NCBI GenBank assembly: GCA_019914995.1
Contig: CM034141.1
Location: forward strand, 4,938,001 to 5,002,000
Source of the DNA: Acanthochlamys bracteata
Taxonomy: Eukaryota > Streptophyta > Magnoliopsida > Pandanales > Velloziaceae
Length of the DNA stretch: 64,000 nt
Direction: 5' to 3'
The position numbers and the translations under genes were made by a program. The notes below the pieces were generated by a model. The model did no database searches. It was not told the origin of the DNA and was given only the letters and a program-made list of their open reading frames with translations. Below are positions 35,463 to 47,200 of the stretch, one piece after another (positions within the stretch are counted from its first letter, which is position 1; the number at the start of each line of letters is the position of its first letter).

Positions 35463-36836
35463 ATGAACTTCGCAGTGAAGAAAGTGTCTGAATCTTTTGT
35501 TAAGCCATTTGAGTCGACGCCATCCGGCAAGCTTTCCCTCTCATGGCAAGACAGGCTTCCCACGAACAGATTCCTAACCGACATTCTATTTGTTTACAAG
35601 AATGGCTCATCTGAAACTGTCCAAGTCATACGAGATGCTTTATCTAAAGCATTAGTTCCTTACTACCCTATAGCTGGAATACTTTCCTATTCTGAACATG
35701 GAGAGTTGCAAGTGGATTGCACCGGTGACGGAGTCTGGTTCGTCGAAGCGGTTGCCGATTGCACGTTGGTGGACGTCAATTATCTTGACTACCCTCTTAA
35801 AATCCCCAAGGAAGAACTCTTCCCACAAGCACCTTCTGATCCAATGCTTGTCATTACGATGGTTCAGGTGATTTGCATGCGAAACATATATTATTGTTTT
35901 CATTTTCATCGATGCTGCTGTCGTGAACATTCAGGTTTTTTCTTTTACGTTCAGGTGACGACATTCAGTTGCGGGGGATTCGCGATCGGATTCCGATCAA
36001 GTCATGTTATTACGGATGCAACTGGTTGTATGCAATTCTTGATGGCAGTAGCAGAGATAGCTCGAACAGGTAATCAAAGTCCATCGATCAAGCCAATTTG
36101 GTGCAGGGACCCACTTCCCCGGCCACCGAAGCTTCCTTACGGACCACTCCCACCGTTACCCGCAACAGTGCACGAGTTTGCAGCAGTCGATGTTCCCTTC
36201 CACAGAGTCAACAAACTCAAGAGCAAACTCACAGAAGAACTAGGCCGAAGGTGTTCGACGTTTGATGTTTTAGCGGCGATAGTCTGGCAAAGCAAAGCAC
36301 GCGCCATTCAACTAGCACCAGATGCAGATACTCATCTAATCTTCCCTGCGGATGCACGTAGGTTCGTGAAAGACGTTATCGATACCGAAAGGTATTACGG
36401 AAACTGTGTGTACATGGTAAGGGTAAGATGCCCTGGTGAGAAGATTGTGAAAGGTTCACTTGCAGATGTTGTGAAGGTACTGAAAGCTACTAAAGACAAC
36501 CTCCGTACCGAGTTCTCCAAATGGATTAACGGAGACATAACGTTCGATGATCCCTACAAGTTGTTCACGTCGTACGGGACACTGTTTGTGAACGATTTGA
36601 GCGCGATCGACTCCGACGATCAAGATTACGGATGCGGATCACCGGCTTGCGTTCTTCCTCAACTCTGGGGTGTAAACTCGTGCCTACTTCTCAAGTCACC
36701 TGCAGCAAAGCAATCTGCTCGGTTCTTAGCACAGTGTGTGCAACAGGAGCATCTGCAAACTTTTGTCCAGCAGTTGATGGAGTCGTGCAATATGATGCAT
36801 CTGCAAACATTTTTTTCTTCTAAAATTTCATTTTAA
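35463..36836 (+). CDS. BAHD (HXXXD) acyl-CoA-dependent acyltransferase with an altered DFGWG motif
   Basis: BAHD enzymes move an acyl group from acyl-CoA to an alcohol or amine in specialised metabolism, in the cytosol. I propose exons 35463-35867 and 35955-36836 (428 residues). The 87-nt intron between MVQ and VTTFSCGGFAIGF is bounded by CAG|GTGATT and TTCAG|GTGACG. The intron is in frame and stop-free, so a retained form of 457 residues is possible. N-terminal KPFESTPSGKLSLSWQD and LVPYYPIAG fit the family. The catalytic HXXXD is HVITD (about residue 156 in the spliced form). The structural DFGWG motif reads DYGCG (in DQDYGCGSPACVLP), losing the Trp. The last residues (about TFFSSKISF) and the stop lie inside a MITE-like repeat, so the original C-terminus seems replaced. 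Substrate is unknown; the N-terminus recalls alcohol and taxane-type acyltransferases. The gene may be functional, altered or in early decay. Confidence 0.85.
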   Translation: MNFAVKKVSESFVKPFESTPSGKLSLSWQDRLPTNRFLTDILFVYKNGSSETVQVIRDALSKALVPYYPIAGILSYSEHGELQVDCTGDGVWFVEAVADCTLVDVNYLDYPLKIPKEELFPQAPSDPMLVITMVQVICMRNIYYCFHFHRCCCREHSGFFFYVQVTTFSCGGFAIGFRSSHVITDATGCMQFLMAVAEIARTGNQSPSIKPIWCRDPLPRPPKLPYGPLPPLPATVHEFAAVDVPFHRVNKLKSKLTEELGRRCSTFDVLAAIVWQSKARAIQLAPDADTHLIFPADARRFVKDVIDTERYYGNCVYMVRVRCPGEKIVKGSLADVVKVLKATKDNLRTEFSKWINGDITFDDPYKLFTSYGTLFVNDLSAIDSDDQDYGCGSPACVLPQLWGVNSCLLLKSPAAKQSARFLAQCVQQEHLQTFVQQLMESCNMMHLQTFFSSKISF

Positions 36837-37035
36837 TGTTTCAGTTCATATATTTAATACACTTTTATAAATATTAAAAAAATTTATTTAAAAATTTATA
36901 AAGTACAAAAATCTATATAATAAGATTTTTTCATTTATTTATTTATATTTTTTTAAGATTAAAAAATAAAACTTATTTTAAAAAAATTTTTTTTTTTTTC
37001 AGAAAAATTTTATTTTAAAAATATTCACAAACGCC
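36809..37035 (+). mobile_element. Family-A MITE-like element overlapping the BAHD 3' coding end
   Basis: The left end follows GCATCTGCAAAC at about 36797-36808, and the right end is near CACAAACGCCCC. Inside is the degraded core ATAATAAGATTTTTTCATT and the usual A/T tracts. A second GCATCTGCAAAC occurs upstream near 36748, inside the coding part. Confidence 0.55.
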
Positions 37036-37956
37036 CCAAATTGTTCATACTATCTTGTTCTGTGTATAATAAGTTGGGTATTCAATTTAATTGTTTGTTG
37101 TGTTTATGGTGAGTGCGTAATCGCAAGTAACAGGAAATATTAAAGTGGGATGTTGTTTTACACTTGCAACTCTTTGTTTGGTATGCTGAAACTTATAAAA
37201 ATCGTCGTTAAAAAATTATATCATAAATTATCTTCTAATATATACAATAATTCTATTAGTTAAATATTATTGAAATTTTTTGAAATTAATGAAGATGATG
37301 ACTATAACAAACAATTTTTAAACGGGTTCGGATTAATTCAATATTTATAAATTTAATTCGTATAATTATTTATATATTAATATTATTTAATAATTAAAAA
37401 ATAATATAAATTTAAATTTTTATTTGTGTGTAATTTATTCTAATTTTTATATAATTTATAAATTTTATCAAAATTTAATATTTTTTTTTTTAGATACATC
37501 ATAATTAATAATTTATATATATTATTATTATAAATTAATAAATTTATTTTAATAATTTTAATTATTAAATAATTTGATTTAAATTTAATTTGATTATTAA
37601 ATATATTAGATTATAATTGTGATTTTGATTCATATAAATAAATAAATCGTATTAAAATTAAATAATTTTGATCTGATTATTATATAATTTAAATATAATT
37701 TTGATCTGATTATTGGGTTATTAAATATAATTTGATCCGATTAGTTATTATTATTATTTTATAATAAAAAATTTTATTTAAAAAACTTTTATTCGAAAAG
37801 TTTTATAAATAAAAAAATTATTTCAGAAAATATTCATTCAAAAAGCAAATCCAGCGCCTCCGAGTCCTCTCCGATCACTCTTGCCGATGCTCACTTGTCT
37901 CAGTCACGGCGATCTCTTAAAAGTCTCAATCAAAAATTCGTGAACTTCCATTTCAA
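37036..37956. other. AT-rich intergenic DNA between BAHD and the OEP80 relic
   Basis: Very AT-rich, mostly TTATAA-type low-complexity sequence at about 37330-37760. No gene was recognised. A short GC-richer stretch at about 37850-37956 would be the old leader of the OEP80 copy. Confidence 0.6.
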
Positions 37957-40900
37957 ATGGCTTCACAGAAGAATAACAAGAATGCGTCTTCTTCGTTTCT
38001 TCCGGAATCCCCAAACCATCCCCTCCCACACCATTCTTGTCTTCTCTCCCGTTCGCTTTCTCCGCTCCGAGCGCCGCCGTGACTCTGGACAACGCTACCG
38101 AAGCTTTCCTCTCTTTACTCCGCCGTTGGGCCCCACCTAAACCTCTGTGCTCGACGACCTTAGCAGCACCAGCAACAGAGGCAGGTTCTGATATTAGTAA
38201 TGGTGGTACTCGGAAGAAGGGAGACGATGAAGAACGGGTACTGATAGGTGAGGTTTTGGTCGTGGGAAGGATGGTGAGCCGCTCGAGCGGTCTGACCTTG
38301 ACAATGCTACTGCTTCCGCACTCCAGCCTGTAATTTTTTACTTTTTCTTAATGATTTTTGAACTTTATATTGTCTTTTGTTTTATATCATCGCAATCTAG
38401 TTCAGTGGAAACGTTTGCAACAAAGACATTATACTTGATTCCAATAGGGTTTTAGGGGTTTTTTTCAAGAAGTGAATTGAAGTCGGTAGTTGAGAAAATC
38501 ATAACAGAAGCAGATGCAATAAGAAGTCTTCAATAAATCGAGTGCATTTGCCGTTTGTCCATAATCTACATGGCTTTTCGATGCCTTTGTTAGCTGTTGA
38601 ATAATTTGAGATGATTGTCAGTTCCTTTTTCAACCTTTGATTCACTTGGTCACAACTCAAAATTTGCTAACCATGTACACAATTTTGTCGGTAGCGCTAC
38701 TTAGCTAGTGATTTCCTAGTTGCTTGACTTCCAAAAGTTTTGAAATTCAAGTGGTGGTTCTTAAGAAGTTCTTGTCGCTGCCTTTATTACTTTAATCTTT
38801 AGGTTCCTTACTAGAGTTTTTGGTCCAAATTACTCTTGCAAGTAATTAATTAATGAAATCTTCTGGACAGACAAACACCTGAATGCACTAGACAGATTCA
38901 CGTCTGATACCTTATGATTTTCCTGATCAGCAATGTGTTTGATAGTTTTTATGACAATTTCTTGTCTTACTTGTTTTTTATAATTTGATGTCTGTATTGA
39001 TAAGAATTAGTACCTATATTAGTGAAATTCTCGTTTTAAGCTTTTTAATGTTTTTTCTGTAGTTGCAATTTGACATGTTACAGATCAGCTTACTCTGCAC
39101 TTACTGTATGAGAGGTCCAGGAGGATGTACACAGAACCATACAGAGCAGGCTCTTCAACTCCTGCATGCCTGTTGCCGTTGACACATGTGATGGCATCCG
39201 CCTTGTTTTCCAGGTAACTGTTTCCATCAAGAGTGCATAGGACCACTAACCTTTGCTAACATTGAATGCATCTTATGCCAGATATGCATCATTGGTTTGT
39301 AGAAAAGAATTGTAGTTATAAGTTTTTTTTTACAAATGGTGACATTTTGTATACTGCTTAAGGGATTATGGCATATTGATGTCTCTTGCCAGTTTTGATT
39401 ATTGTTGTTTCACCACCTTCTTTCTATTCCAAAATTTCTTTGTTTTGTGTCATCTATTCGTTCCTGTAGAAGCCATGTTTTGCTGCTCTTCTGTTCTTTA
39501 AATTTACTTTAATTTTAGAGATAGCTGTGAAATGGTCTCCAGGAATGTGCTTCAGAAGGGCCTAATTAGAGTTGCCCTTCTATAACTTATTTTCCGTAGT
39601 AGGTATGTTAATGTGTTTGTTTGCATCAGGTAGAACCAAGTCAGGAGTTTCAGGGACTGCTATGTGAGAGGCCAAACGCACTTCCTTCAAAGTTCTTGGA
39701 GGATGCTTTTCATGATGGATATGTTATGGTAACACTGCTTGGAGAAATTCCTTTTGCTTTTGGTACATTTGCATAATCTTGCCCAAATATTCAGAATCAG
39801 GCATCCTTTGTTTTTGTATGATCATTCCCTCTAATTGTGTTATGCAATGATGCAAAAGGTAGCTTATGTGAGTAAGTAAGTCATTTACTTATGTGTAAGA
39901 ATGTCCTCAAAGTGCAAAATTTAAATTTACCAAACCCGAAGTCATTTCCTGATTGATAATTGGGGTTTACGGCTGCAAAATCTTGGTGATCAAGATTTTC
40001 TTTTCCTCTTAGTTGCAAAGTTACATGTAAAATTTTATTTACAGCTGCAAAATGAGATTACCTTTTGTTGGGGAAAAGAGAATTGGATAAGTTAGCTACT
40101 TAGTCCAGCTATTAGGTTTGCTAGCATATCTTTTCCATTATATGCAGCTTGAATTAATTCTCTGGAAAAATGATGTGTGATTCATTATGCTTTTTCATAC
40201 CATTAAATCTCTGATATTAGTTTGTCCTAGTTTCATGTATCCTGTAAGTGTGGATCGACATATGTTCCTGATGTTTTATGCTAGTAGTTCTGAGAATGTT
40301 AAGAATTTAGGTCTGTGGGAGTGGTTTGTCTTCAAAGACTATATTTTGTTTTCTAAGCAGTTGTTTTCGAAGTCTTCTGGTTTCAAATATTATTGCTAAG
40401 TTCAGTTGCTTGAATTGAGCTAAAGTGCATTGTCAAGTTATGCAGGAAATATTTTCAATATAAGACGACTGGATGAAACGATCAGGTCAATCAGTGGGCG
40501 GTACACAGAACGTGGGTGTTTGGTTTGGTCGGTATAACATCTCTGTTATCATTCTACAACTATTTATGCATTCCTCACTTGAGTTGTTACATTGTGATCT
40601 CTCTTGACATTGGTATAACATGGTGAAGTCTATATATTGATATGTCAGGTTTTATCTGTTGAGATCCTTTCAGGAGGAATTCCAAGGCTTTAAGTATCTG
40701 AAAATGAGGTTAACAACGTCAGCATCCAGTTTCTTGACAGGAACATATAGAAACTTTTCCTGTCCTCTTGCAGAAGTCTGTAAGTACAAAAGATTTCTGG
40801 TCGAGTTTGGTGATGAAATCTCCCTTTTCTTATTTAATAGGGGTGAGCCAACTACTGGGAAGACAAGGCCAGAGACTATACTAAGGCAACTTACTACTAA

Positions 40901-43900
40901 GAAAGGCCAGGTATGAGATGAAGTTTTCTTATTTGAGGTTGTTGGATTGATTGCTTGGTTCTGTGGTACTCATTTTCCTGGCATTGTTGTGCTATATCAC
41001 ATGATTGCATGTAATGAATCACTATTCTCTAAAGCTTTAAACCTTGTGTTGGTTGGGGAACCTATCCATAGACCTGCCTATTTTTTATTGCACGATCTCT
41101 CGTGTAATTCCATTATTGAAAATAAGCATCGACTCTTTCAAACAATTCAAATGTTTCATAATAATTTTTATCTGTTGGAGCACCACCATAAGTGGCATCC
41201 ATAATTTGTTAGCTTTGATGTAAGGCACCTTCTTACAAATGCTTTATAATCTTTCACTTCTCAAAACATTGGTGAGGGCATTTTTCAATAGATCCTTATA
41301 ACGATTACATGCCACAAAAATAACTCATATCTCTTTGCTGAAATTTTTGAATTTTCTTGCGCAAGGTTTGGTTTTCTGAAATGAAAGAACTTCTGTAGAT
41401 TTTTTTGCGAAAATTGATTTCATGTATTAATGATGGAGCCTCAATAGTGTTGAACCATACCTTCGCTTTCTCCGTTAATGAAAAAGAAATGAGATGAAAT
41501 CAAATTTCTTCATAGAGCCTTCATTAATCTTCAAAATTGCACATGTTTTTAAAAATAATTAACATGAAAATAAGGATCCTCATTTGCTTGCCTATAGAAA
41601 AATAGGAGTTGAATCATGGAGAGTTTAAGTTCAAAATTTTGAGCTATCGTGTCAAAAAGATCAATACAAGAAGGTGTGATATTGGGTTGTAAAAAGGAAT
41701 AGAATTTCAAAGGTTTAAGTAAATGATTGAGATGTTGGACAATGATTTTTAGTTGATTTCTATGCTTACATCTAATTCTCTTAACTATATTCTCAAGTTC
41801 ATGATCAAATCAAAAGATAGTTGACTTCGAGAGAGGGTTATCATATACTAATACAAAATCTAATAAATAAAACTAAATGCTAAACTTAATATGCTCTAAG
41901 TACAAAGCAAATGCAAATTCAAAGGGAAGCCTAAATGAATCTAAGAGACTATAGATTAAATCAAAGTTAAGCAAAACAATACTTGGCAACGGTGCCAAAA
42001 ACTTGATACGGTTAAAAAGATCTAAGCAAATCTTAAGTTTTCTGCCTAAGCTTATTCAGCAAAAACACTGTTGTCATCTATCATGTAACAAATTACAGAT
42101 TCGATTTATCTGACATTAACTCTAATTCAAAAAAATCTTACAAAATATGAAGTAATATTAAAACTTGTTTAGATAAATTAAAAACGCAAAATATCAAAAT
42201 CTAATAAATAAATAGTTGGGTTTTTAGAAAGCACAAGTGATAACAACTGAAATTTTAGAGTTCATCACTAATCTTCTTTATTTAAATTCTTAAACATGTG
42301 AGATGATTACTATTGATTGACGTGAAGATTTTCAACCTAATACTTTCATCTAGTACTCAGATTAGATTTAGTTGTGATTGTAACTTTGGAGCAATTTAAA
42401 ATCAGCTACATCTAATTTATTCTAATTATGATCCAATTTAAAATTAAAAATGCATTAAGATATAGTGATAAAGAAAATTATGCCATTGCGTTTACTTTGG
42501 TCTAGAAAGAACTAATTATAATTATTAATCCTAAGATTTCAAATTATGCTCTAATCGGTTCTAGTAAACGCAATAAGTATATAATTTAGATATTAAACTC
42601 AAAGTTGATCAGGCATTCAAATCAATATCAAAATAGCAATTAACATAAAAATTAACCGCTCACAATAACTTCAATAATCATTCATTAAACAATATTCATC
42701 AATTAAAGTAGCGTTCGTAAAATTTCAGTTCAGAGAGTTTAGCTATTCATGCCAAAATTATAAACAATAAAATTGAATAAATAAATATGAGTTCTACGAG
42801 AGCAAATCTTAAGCTCCAGCAATCAAGATGAAGATAATTTTCTTCGCTTCTGTAGAAGCTCTGTCTTGCTGCCTGCGGCTATCTGGATTCAGCTGCTACT
42901 ATGTGCGGCTCTGGTCGATATTGGTGGTTCTAACCCGCGGCAGAGCTCCTCGACTGTATTCTGCGTCCCTCCTCCTGCCGTCTCTGGTCGGTGGCTTATT
43001 TATTCTCTACTTTTCTCAATTAGAGAAGATTTTTCATTCCAACTCAAAGACTGAAAGAAAGAAAGAAAGAAAATATAGACTCTAGACACTCAGATCTGGG
43101 GAGAGGATTCAATTCTGATGCAGTCAAGTGTAGTAGATTAGGTGCGGCCGAGAAGAATCGGTATTAAGAAAATCTTGAGAGATTCATGTGGGAGAGTTCG
43201 AGCATGGGGAGAATTCCTCATGCAGTGGCTTGTCTCAGGAGAGAAAAGCTTCAAGGGAGAGAGTGTTGGCTAGGACTTGCTTCGGGCGACAGCAAGGAGA
43301 AGATTGATTTCAATTTCTTCTTGCACCATCATCACTTCAAGTGTTAGTGCTTACATAATGATGGGCCAACCACAAGCCCAATACTCCTCTTTCTTATTGA
43401 ATTTCTTCTTTTCCTTGTATTCAACAAAAACAAATTTAATTAGCTCATAATGATAAAATATTATTCTTCAAGCAATGACATAAACATACTAAAATACATC
43501 TAATTATATGTTTATCAGAAACACAGATTAAATCATAGCCTATTACTCATTGGATTACCTACAAGTGGATTTACCTGCGAGAGAAACTGTTTGATAGCTC
43601 GTAGCTATTTGAGATTTGCATGCACAAATTTTCATTTGAAACATATTAGCAACCGTTGTTAGGAACTGAAGGTCTTTGAAATTTACAATTAGATGGTACA
43701 ATTGTGCTCAGGTTGCTTGCTGAGATTATGCCATTCTCCTAAGAAATATATACTTAAAAACATTTGTGACTCCGAGGTCAATGTTATAAAAAAAATTGTG
43801 CTGTTGGAAGAGATGGGATCTTATTGTATAGAGGATGATAGTCCTTCTGACGAGCTAATATATGTTACAGCAGTAGGGTCATAGTCAACCTAACATGAAA

Positions 43901-44273
43901 CACCACTATGAAAGTGATAGTATGCATATGACAATTCCTACTATGAAATATGCTATGCTTGATGACTTGCTCCTTCCTTTATTTCCGTGGAAATCACCTA
44001 CAAGCTGTTATAAGTGTTGTCTTTCTAGGTGGCCATATTCTCTCTGGTATATATTAACTTTGAAGTATTCTTTTTTATTGTTAGGAAGATTTATGCCTAT
44101 GCTGGATGTGCCATCAGGTGATCCTGCTGGAGCAAGGGCAAAACCTGGGATTGATCATAGCTATGGTTTTGGTATCAGGGTTGATTTCTCCTTTAAGACC
44201 ACTTCGTCTAGAATATGAATTGAATGACAGACGGGCTAGAAAATTTCACTTTGGAGTGGGACATCAGAGCTAA
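37957..44273 (+). pseudogene. OEP80: OEP80 (chloroplast outer-envelope Omp85 protein) pseudogene
   Basis: OEP80 is an essential Omp85-type beta-barrel of the chloroplast outer envelope, with N-terminal POTRA domains. Recognisable pieces in order: EERVLIGEVLV (about 38229), continued in another frame by KDGEPLERSDL (about 38267). Exon 39084-39213 reads SALTV[15 protein letters not shown], then [17 protein letters not shown]. Exon 39630-39720 reads [20 protein letters not shown]. Exon 40446-40530 reads NIRRLDETIRSISG. Exon 40649-40755 reads LSVEILSGGI and VSIQFLDRN, with a stop and a damaged donor. Exon 40841-40910 reads GEPTTGKTRPETILRQLTTK. The last exon (about 44100-44273) reads [20 protein letters not shown], then in a new frame [20 protein letters not shown] and HFGVGHQS before a stop. 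About 430 residues of barrel are missing between 40911 and 44100, where an LTR fossil sits. Multiple stops, shifts and the deletion make this a dead paralog with introns kept, hence a genomic, not processed, copy. Confidence 0.88.
41400..43517 (-). mobile_element. LTR-retrotransposon fossil: one LTR plus primer-binding site and a little internal DNA
   Basis: On the minus strand a TG...CA-bounded segment (43517 down to 42004, about 1.5 kb) is followed by a short AAGTTTT spacer. Next comes a site (41997-41983) matching the 3' end of plant tRNA-Asp, allowing a mismatch. This is the LTR/PBS layout of plant Ty3-type and related non-autonomous elements. Up to about 600 bp of internal, non-coding DNA may follow to about 41400; that limit is a guess. 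No second LTR or coding domain was seen, so it is a broken, incomplete fossil inside the OEP80 relic. Age cannot be estimated from one LTR. Confidence 0.5.
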
Positions 44274-47200
44274 AGTTTTAATTTGTTCCTTGTAAATTCA
44301 CCCAGGACAGAATCAACACATCATGGCAGTATCATATTTGCGCTCTATACATTCCAAGATAGAAAGCAACACAATTTTGGTACGTCATCATTTTTCCTCT
44401 TTCTTGATTTCTAAATTCCAAATGATCCTTTTCTCAGAGTCATTTAGCGCACTTGAGATCCATGTGATTTTTGTTACTGTGTATCCTTCTATATCTCCAT
44501 GCAATAATGAAAAACACAATGGTTTCATGTTCAGTATGGCATGAAAACTGGAACCAAAATTGATTTTATGATTGGTTGAAATCTCAGTTGTAAACTTGAA
44601 GTTCGACAAATAACACGGGATGGTAACGTTTCCCGATCAATTTTTGTCGATTGTGATATCTCATCTAATACCACTGTTTTGTGTTGAATTCAAGCTTCTA
44701 AAAATGTCATGATCTTAAAGACTACGATTCAGTATTATGTCTATATGTTCCATTTAAGCGCAATTGATTTGTTTACATCAACATATTCATTTAATGTTCA
44801 TTAATAGGATTCTGGATGGTATCATGCACTCAAGTCCTAATCTTTCCAGAAGCATTCCTATAGATTTGTTCAAGTTAACTCGTCCTGAGTTTCAAACAAA
44901 AATTTCATTCCAATGAAATTTCAGTACTGGGTATGCCTGCAACAAAACTAAATTTAAATAATTACTTCAATTTAGTTACTTACGAATTATAAAAAGTTGC
45001 GCTTATCTTCAAAAGCCTTGTGCTTGGTAGTACGTACTTGATAAATTACAAGTTGATTTGTATGCATGAATTTAAAGACTTGGAATTAGGATCGAATTGA
45101 TATCTGAGTTTTTTAGTTGATGGTCATATGGAATTTGCAACTGGTCTTCTATTACCCATAAGAAGAATAATGTTCCCATGTTCTACCTTGGGCCGTGTAG
45201 ATCTTGTTTGAAATTTGTGACCATAGGTAAAATATTGTCTCTATGTTAAGCAACAGCATTCCATTTAAAATACATGAAAAATATGTGCTTCTTTCAACCT
45301 GATGTATTTTGTCCTTTAAAAAAAATAAAATAAAATTGAAGGACATGATAACTATTGGACTTAAGAAAACTATCTCAGAAAAGTTTGAGAGAAGGTTTCC
45401 TTGTAGCCATAATAAGTAGGTTTTTTGCCGAAATAAGTTACTTTTATATGCAAATGAATACATCTATATGAAAAGTGCACAACTTTACCATATCAAAACG
45501 GTTTCTTAAAAAAATAAATTATGAAAAAGAATCATCATGTAAAGCGTATATGATTTATTATACACCAATCACCACTCGATTTTTTATGCTTGGTGGCGTT
45601 AAGAAGAACATAATTATCATAAAACCTAAGTAGACATATATACTTGAAAGAAAAGAGATCAGATTATTGTTCTCCTTTCATCAATAGGACCCATTCTTAC
45701 TTGTCCAACTCAAGCTACTTATAAAGTAATATTTGCCGAGTGATTTTAAAAATAAGTTTTTTTAAAATAAAAATATGTTTTTAGAAGACGTGCTTTATTT
45801 TTTATCTAAAAAAATAATTAATAATAAAATTTTACAACGTAAGTTTTTTTGTATTTTTTAAAATTTTAAATAAATTTTATATATTTATTAATAAATATAA
45901 AATAAAAAAAAATAAGAAAAACAAAGCTAAACCTGCACCAAGTCTCTTTTGTCACAAAATTTATTCGTTTGAAATTGTTTATAAAATAAAATTTTTTTTT
46001 AAAAAAATATTATTATTTTTTTAAAAAAATAAGTTCTATTTTTTTATTTTTAAAAAAATAATAAAAATATACAATAAAAGATCTCATTACGTAAAATTTT
46101 TTTATACTATCTAAATTTTTAAATAAATTTTCTAAATATTTATAAAATATATATTAAAAAATATGAAATAAAAAAATTAAAGAAGTAGAGGTTTGAAATG
46201 CAATTCCAATCGCACATGCTATTGTCTTTTGTTCTTTTTTCCTCCTCCCATTTTGAGAAAGATCGTCCTCTCTCTTTGCATTGTTACAGAAAGAGAAATG
46301 AAAAATAGAATGAAAATCTACATCTACATATGCTATAGTTCATTTTGTCCCCTTCCCTTAAGGTGTCACAAGGTCACCACATCCCACATGCTCCTATTTT
46401 CATTGACAATTAACTCACTTTTAATTTTCATGTATATATCTAACATATTGAATTACATGCACTAGTTATATATAGCGAGGTTATACATAAACCAATTATG
46501 AAAGAAAGTTTCTAATTTTTTCAATAAATTTATTACACTATTTAAAAAAAAATTTAAAAATTACTAAGTGTAAGTGACTTTTATGCTACAAAATTTTTAT
46601 ATTTTTCAAAAAATTTCAAAATAATTTCTTTTTTAGAAAAAATTTTTATTTTAAAAAATCCCAAATGATCTTATAATTATATGGCTATATGTTATGAAAC
46701 GGTTTTTGATGCTGCGATCCATCACTATAGAATTTGTTGTGAGAAATAAAATTTATAAGTAGGATAAAATATAAAAGAACATATTAAGTACTCATGAATT
46801 GCAGTGTAAGAGGTGTTTAGAAGTGTTTATAAAATAAAAATTTTTTAGAACGAAAAATTTTTATTTTTTTAGAAACAATTTTTTTTTTATTTTAAAAAAA
46901 AAATTATGTAATAAAAAAATTTTACTATATAAAATTTTTAATACTTTCTAAATTTTTTAATAAATTTTTAAATACTTATAAAATATATATTAAAAAATAT
47001 ATAATTAAAAAATTATTTTTTTGATAAGCTAAATCATAAAGATGAAAGAGTATTAAGTAAGAATTAACGTTAGAGACTACGGACAACTGCAGCAGGCTAT
47101 ATGGCCTATAGGCTTTTTTTCCTCCACGCAAACACTTAGATAATCATGATCAAACTTTTTCTTTCATTCATTCCATTGTCCTTCAATATGTTCAATTGCA

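Noticed and set aside
37895-38333. Two overlapping plus-strand frames as a new 80-98-codon gene
   Set aside because: They are the two frames of the broken first part of the OEP80 relic (EERVLIGEVLV and KDGEPLERSDL).
45152-45463. 103-codon minus-strand open frame
   Set aside because: No recognisable domain, codon use is AT-driven, and it has no splice or promoter context.
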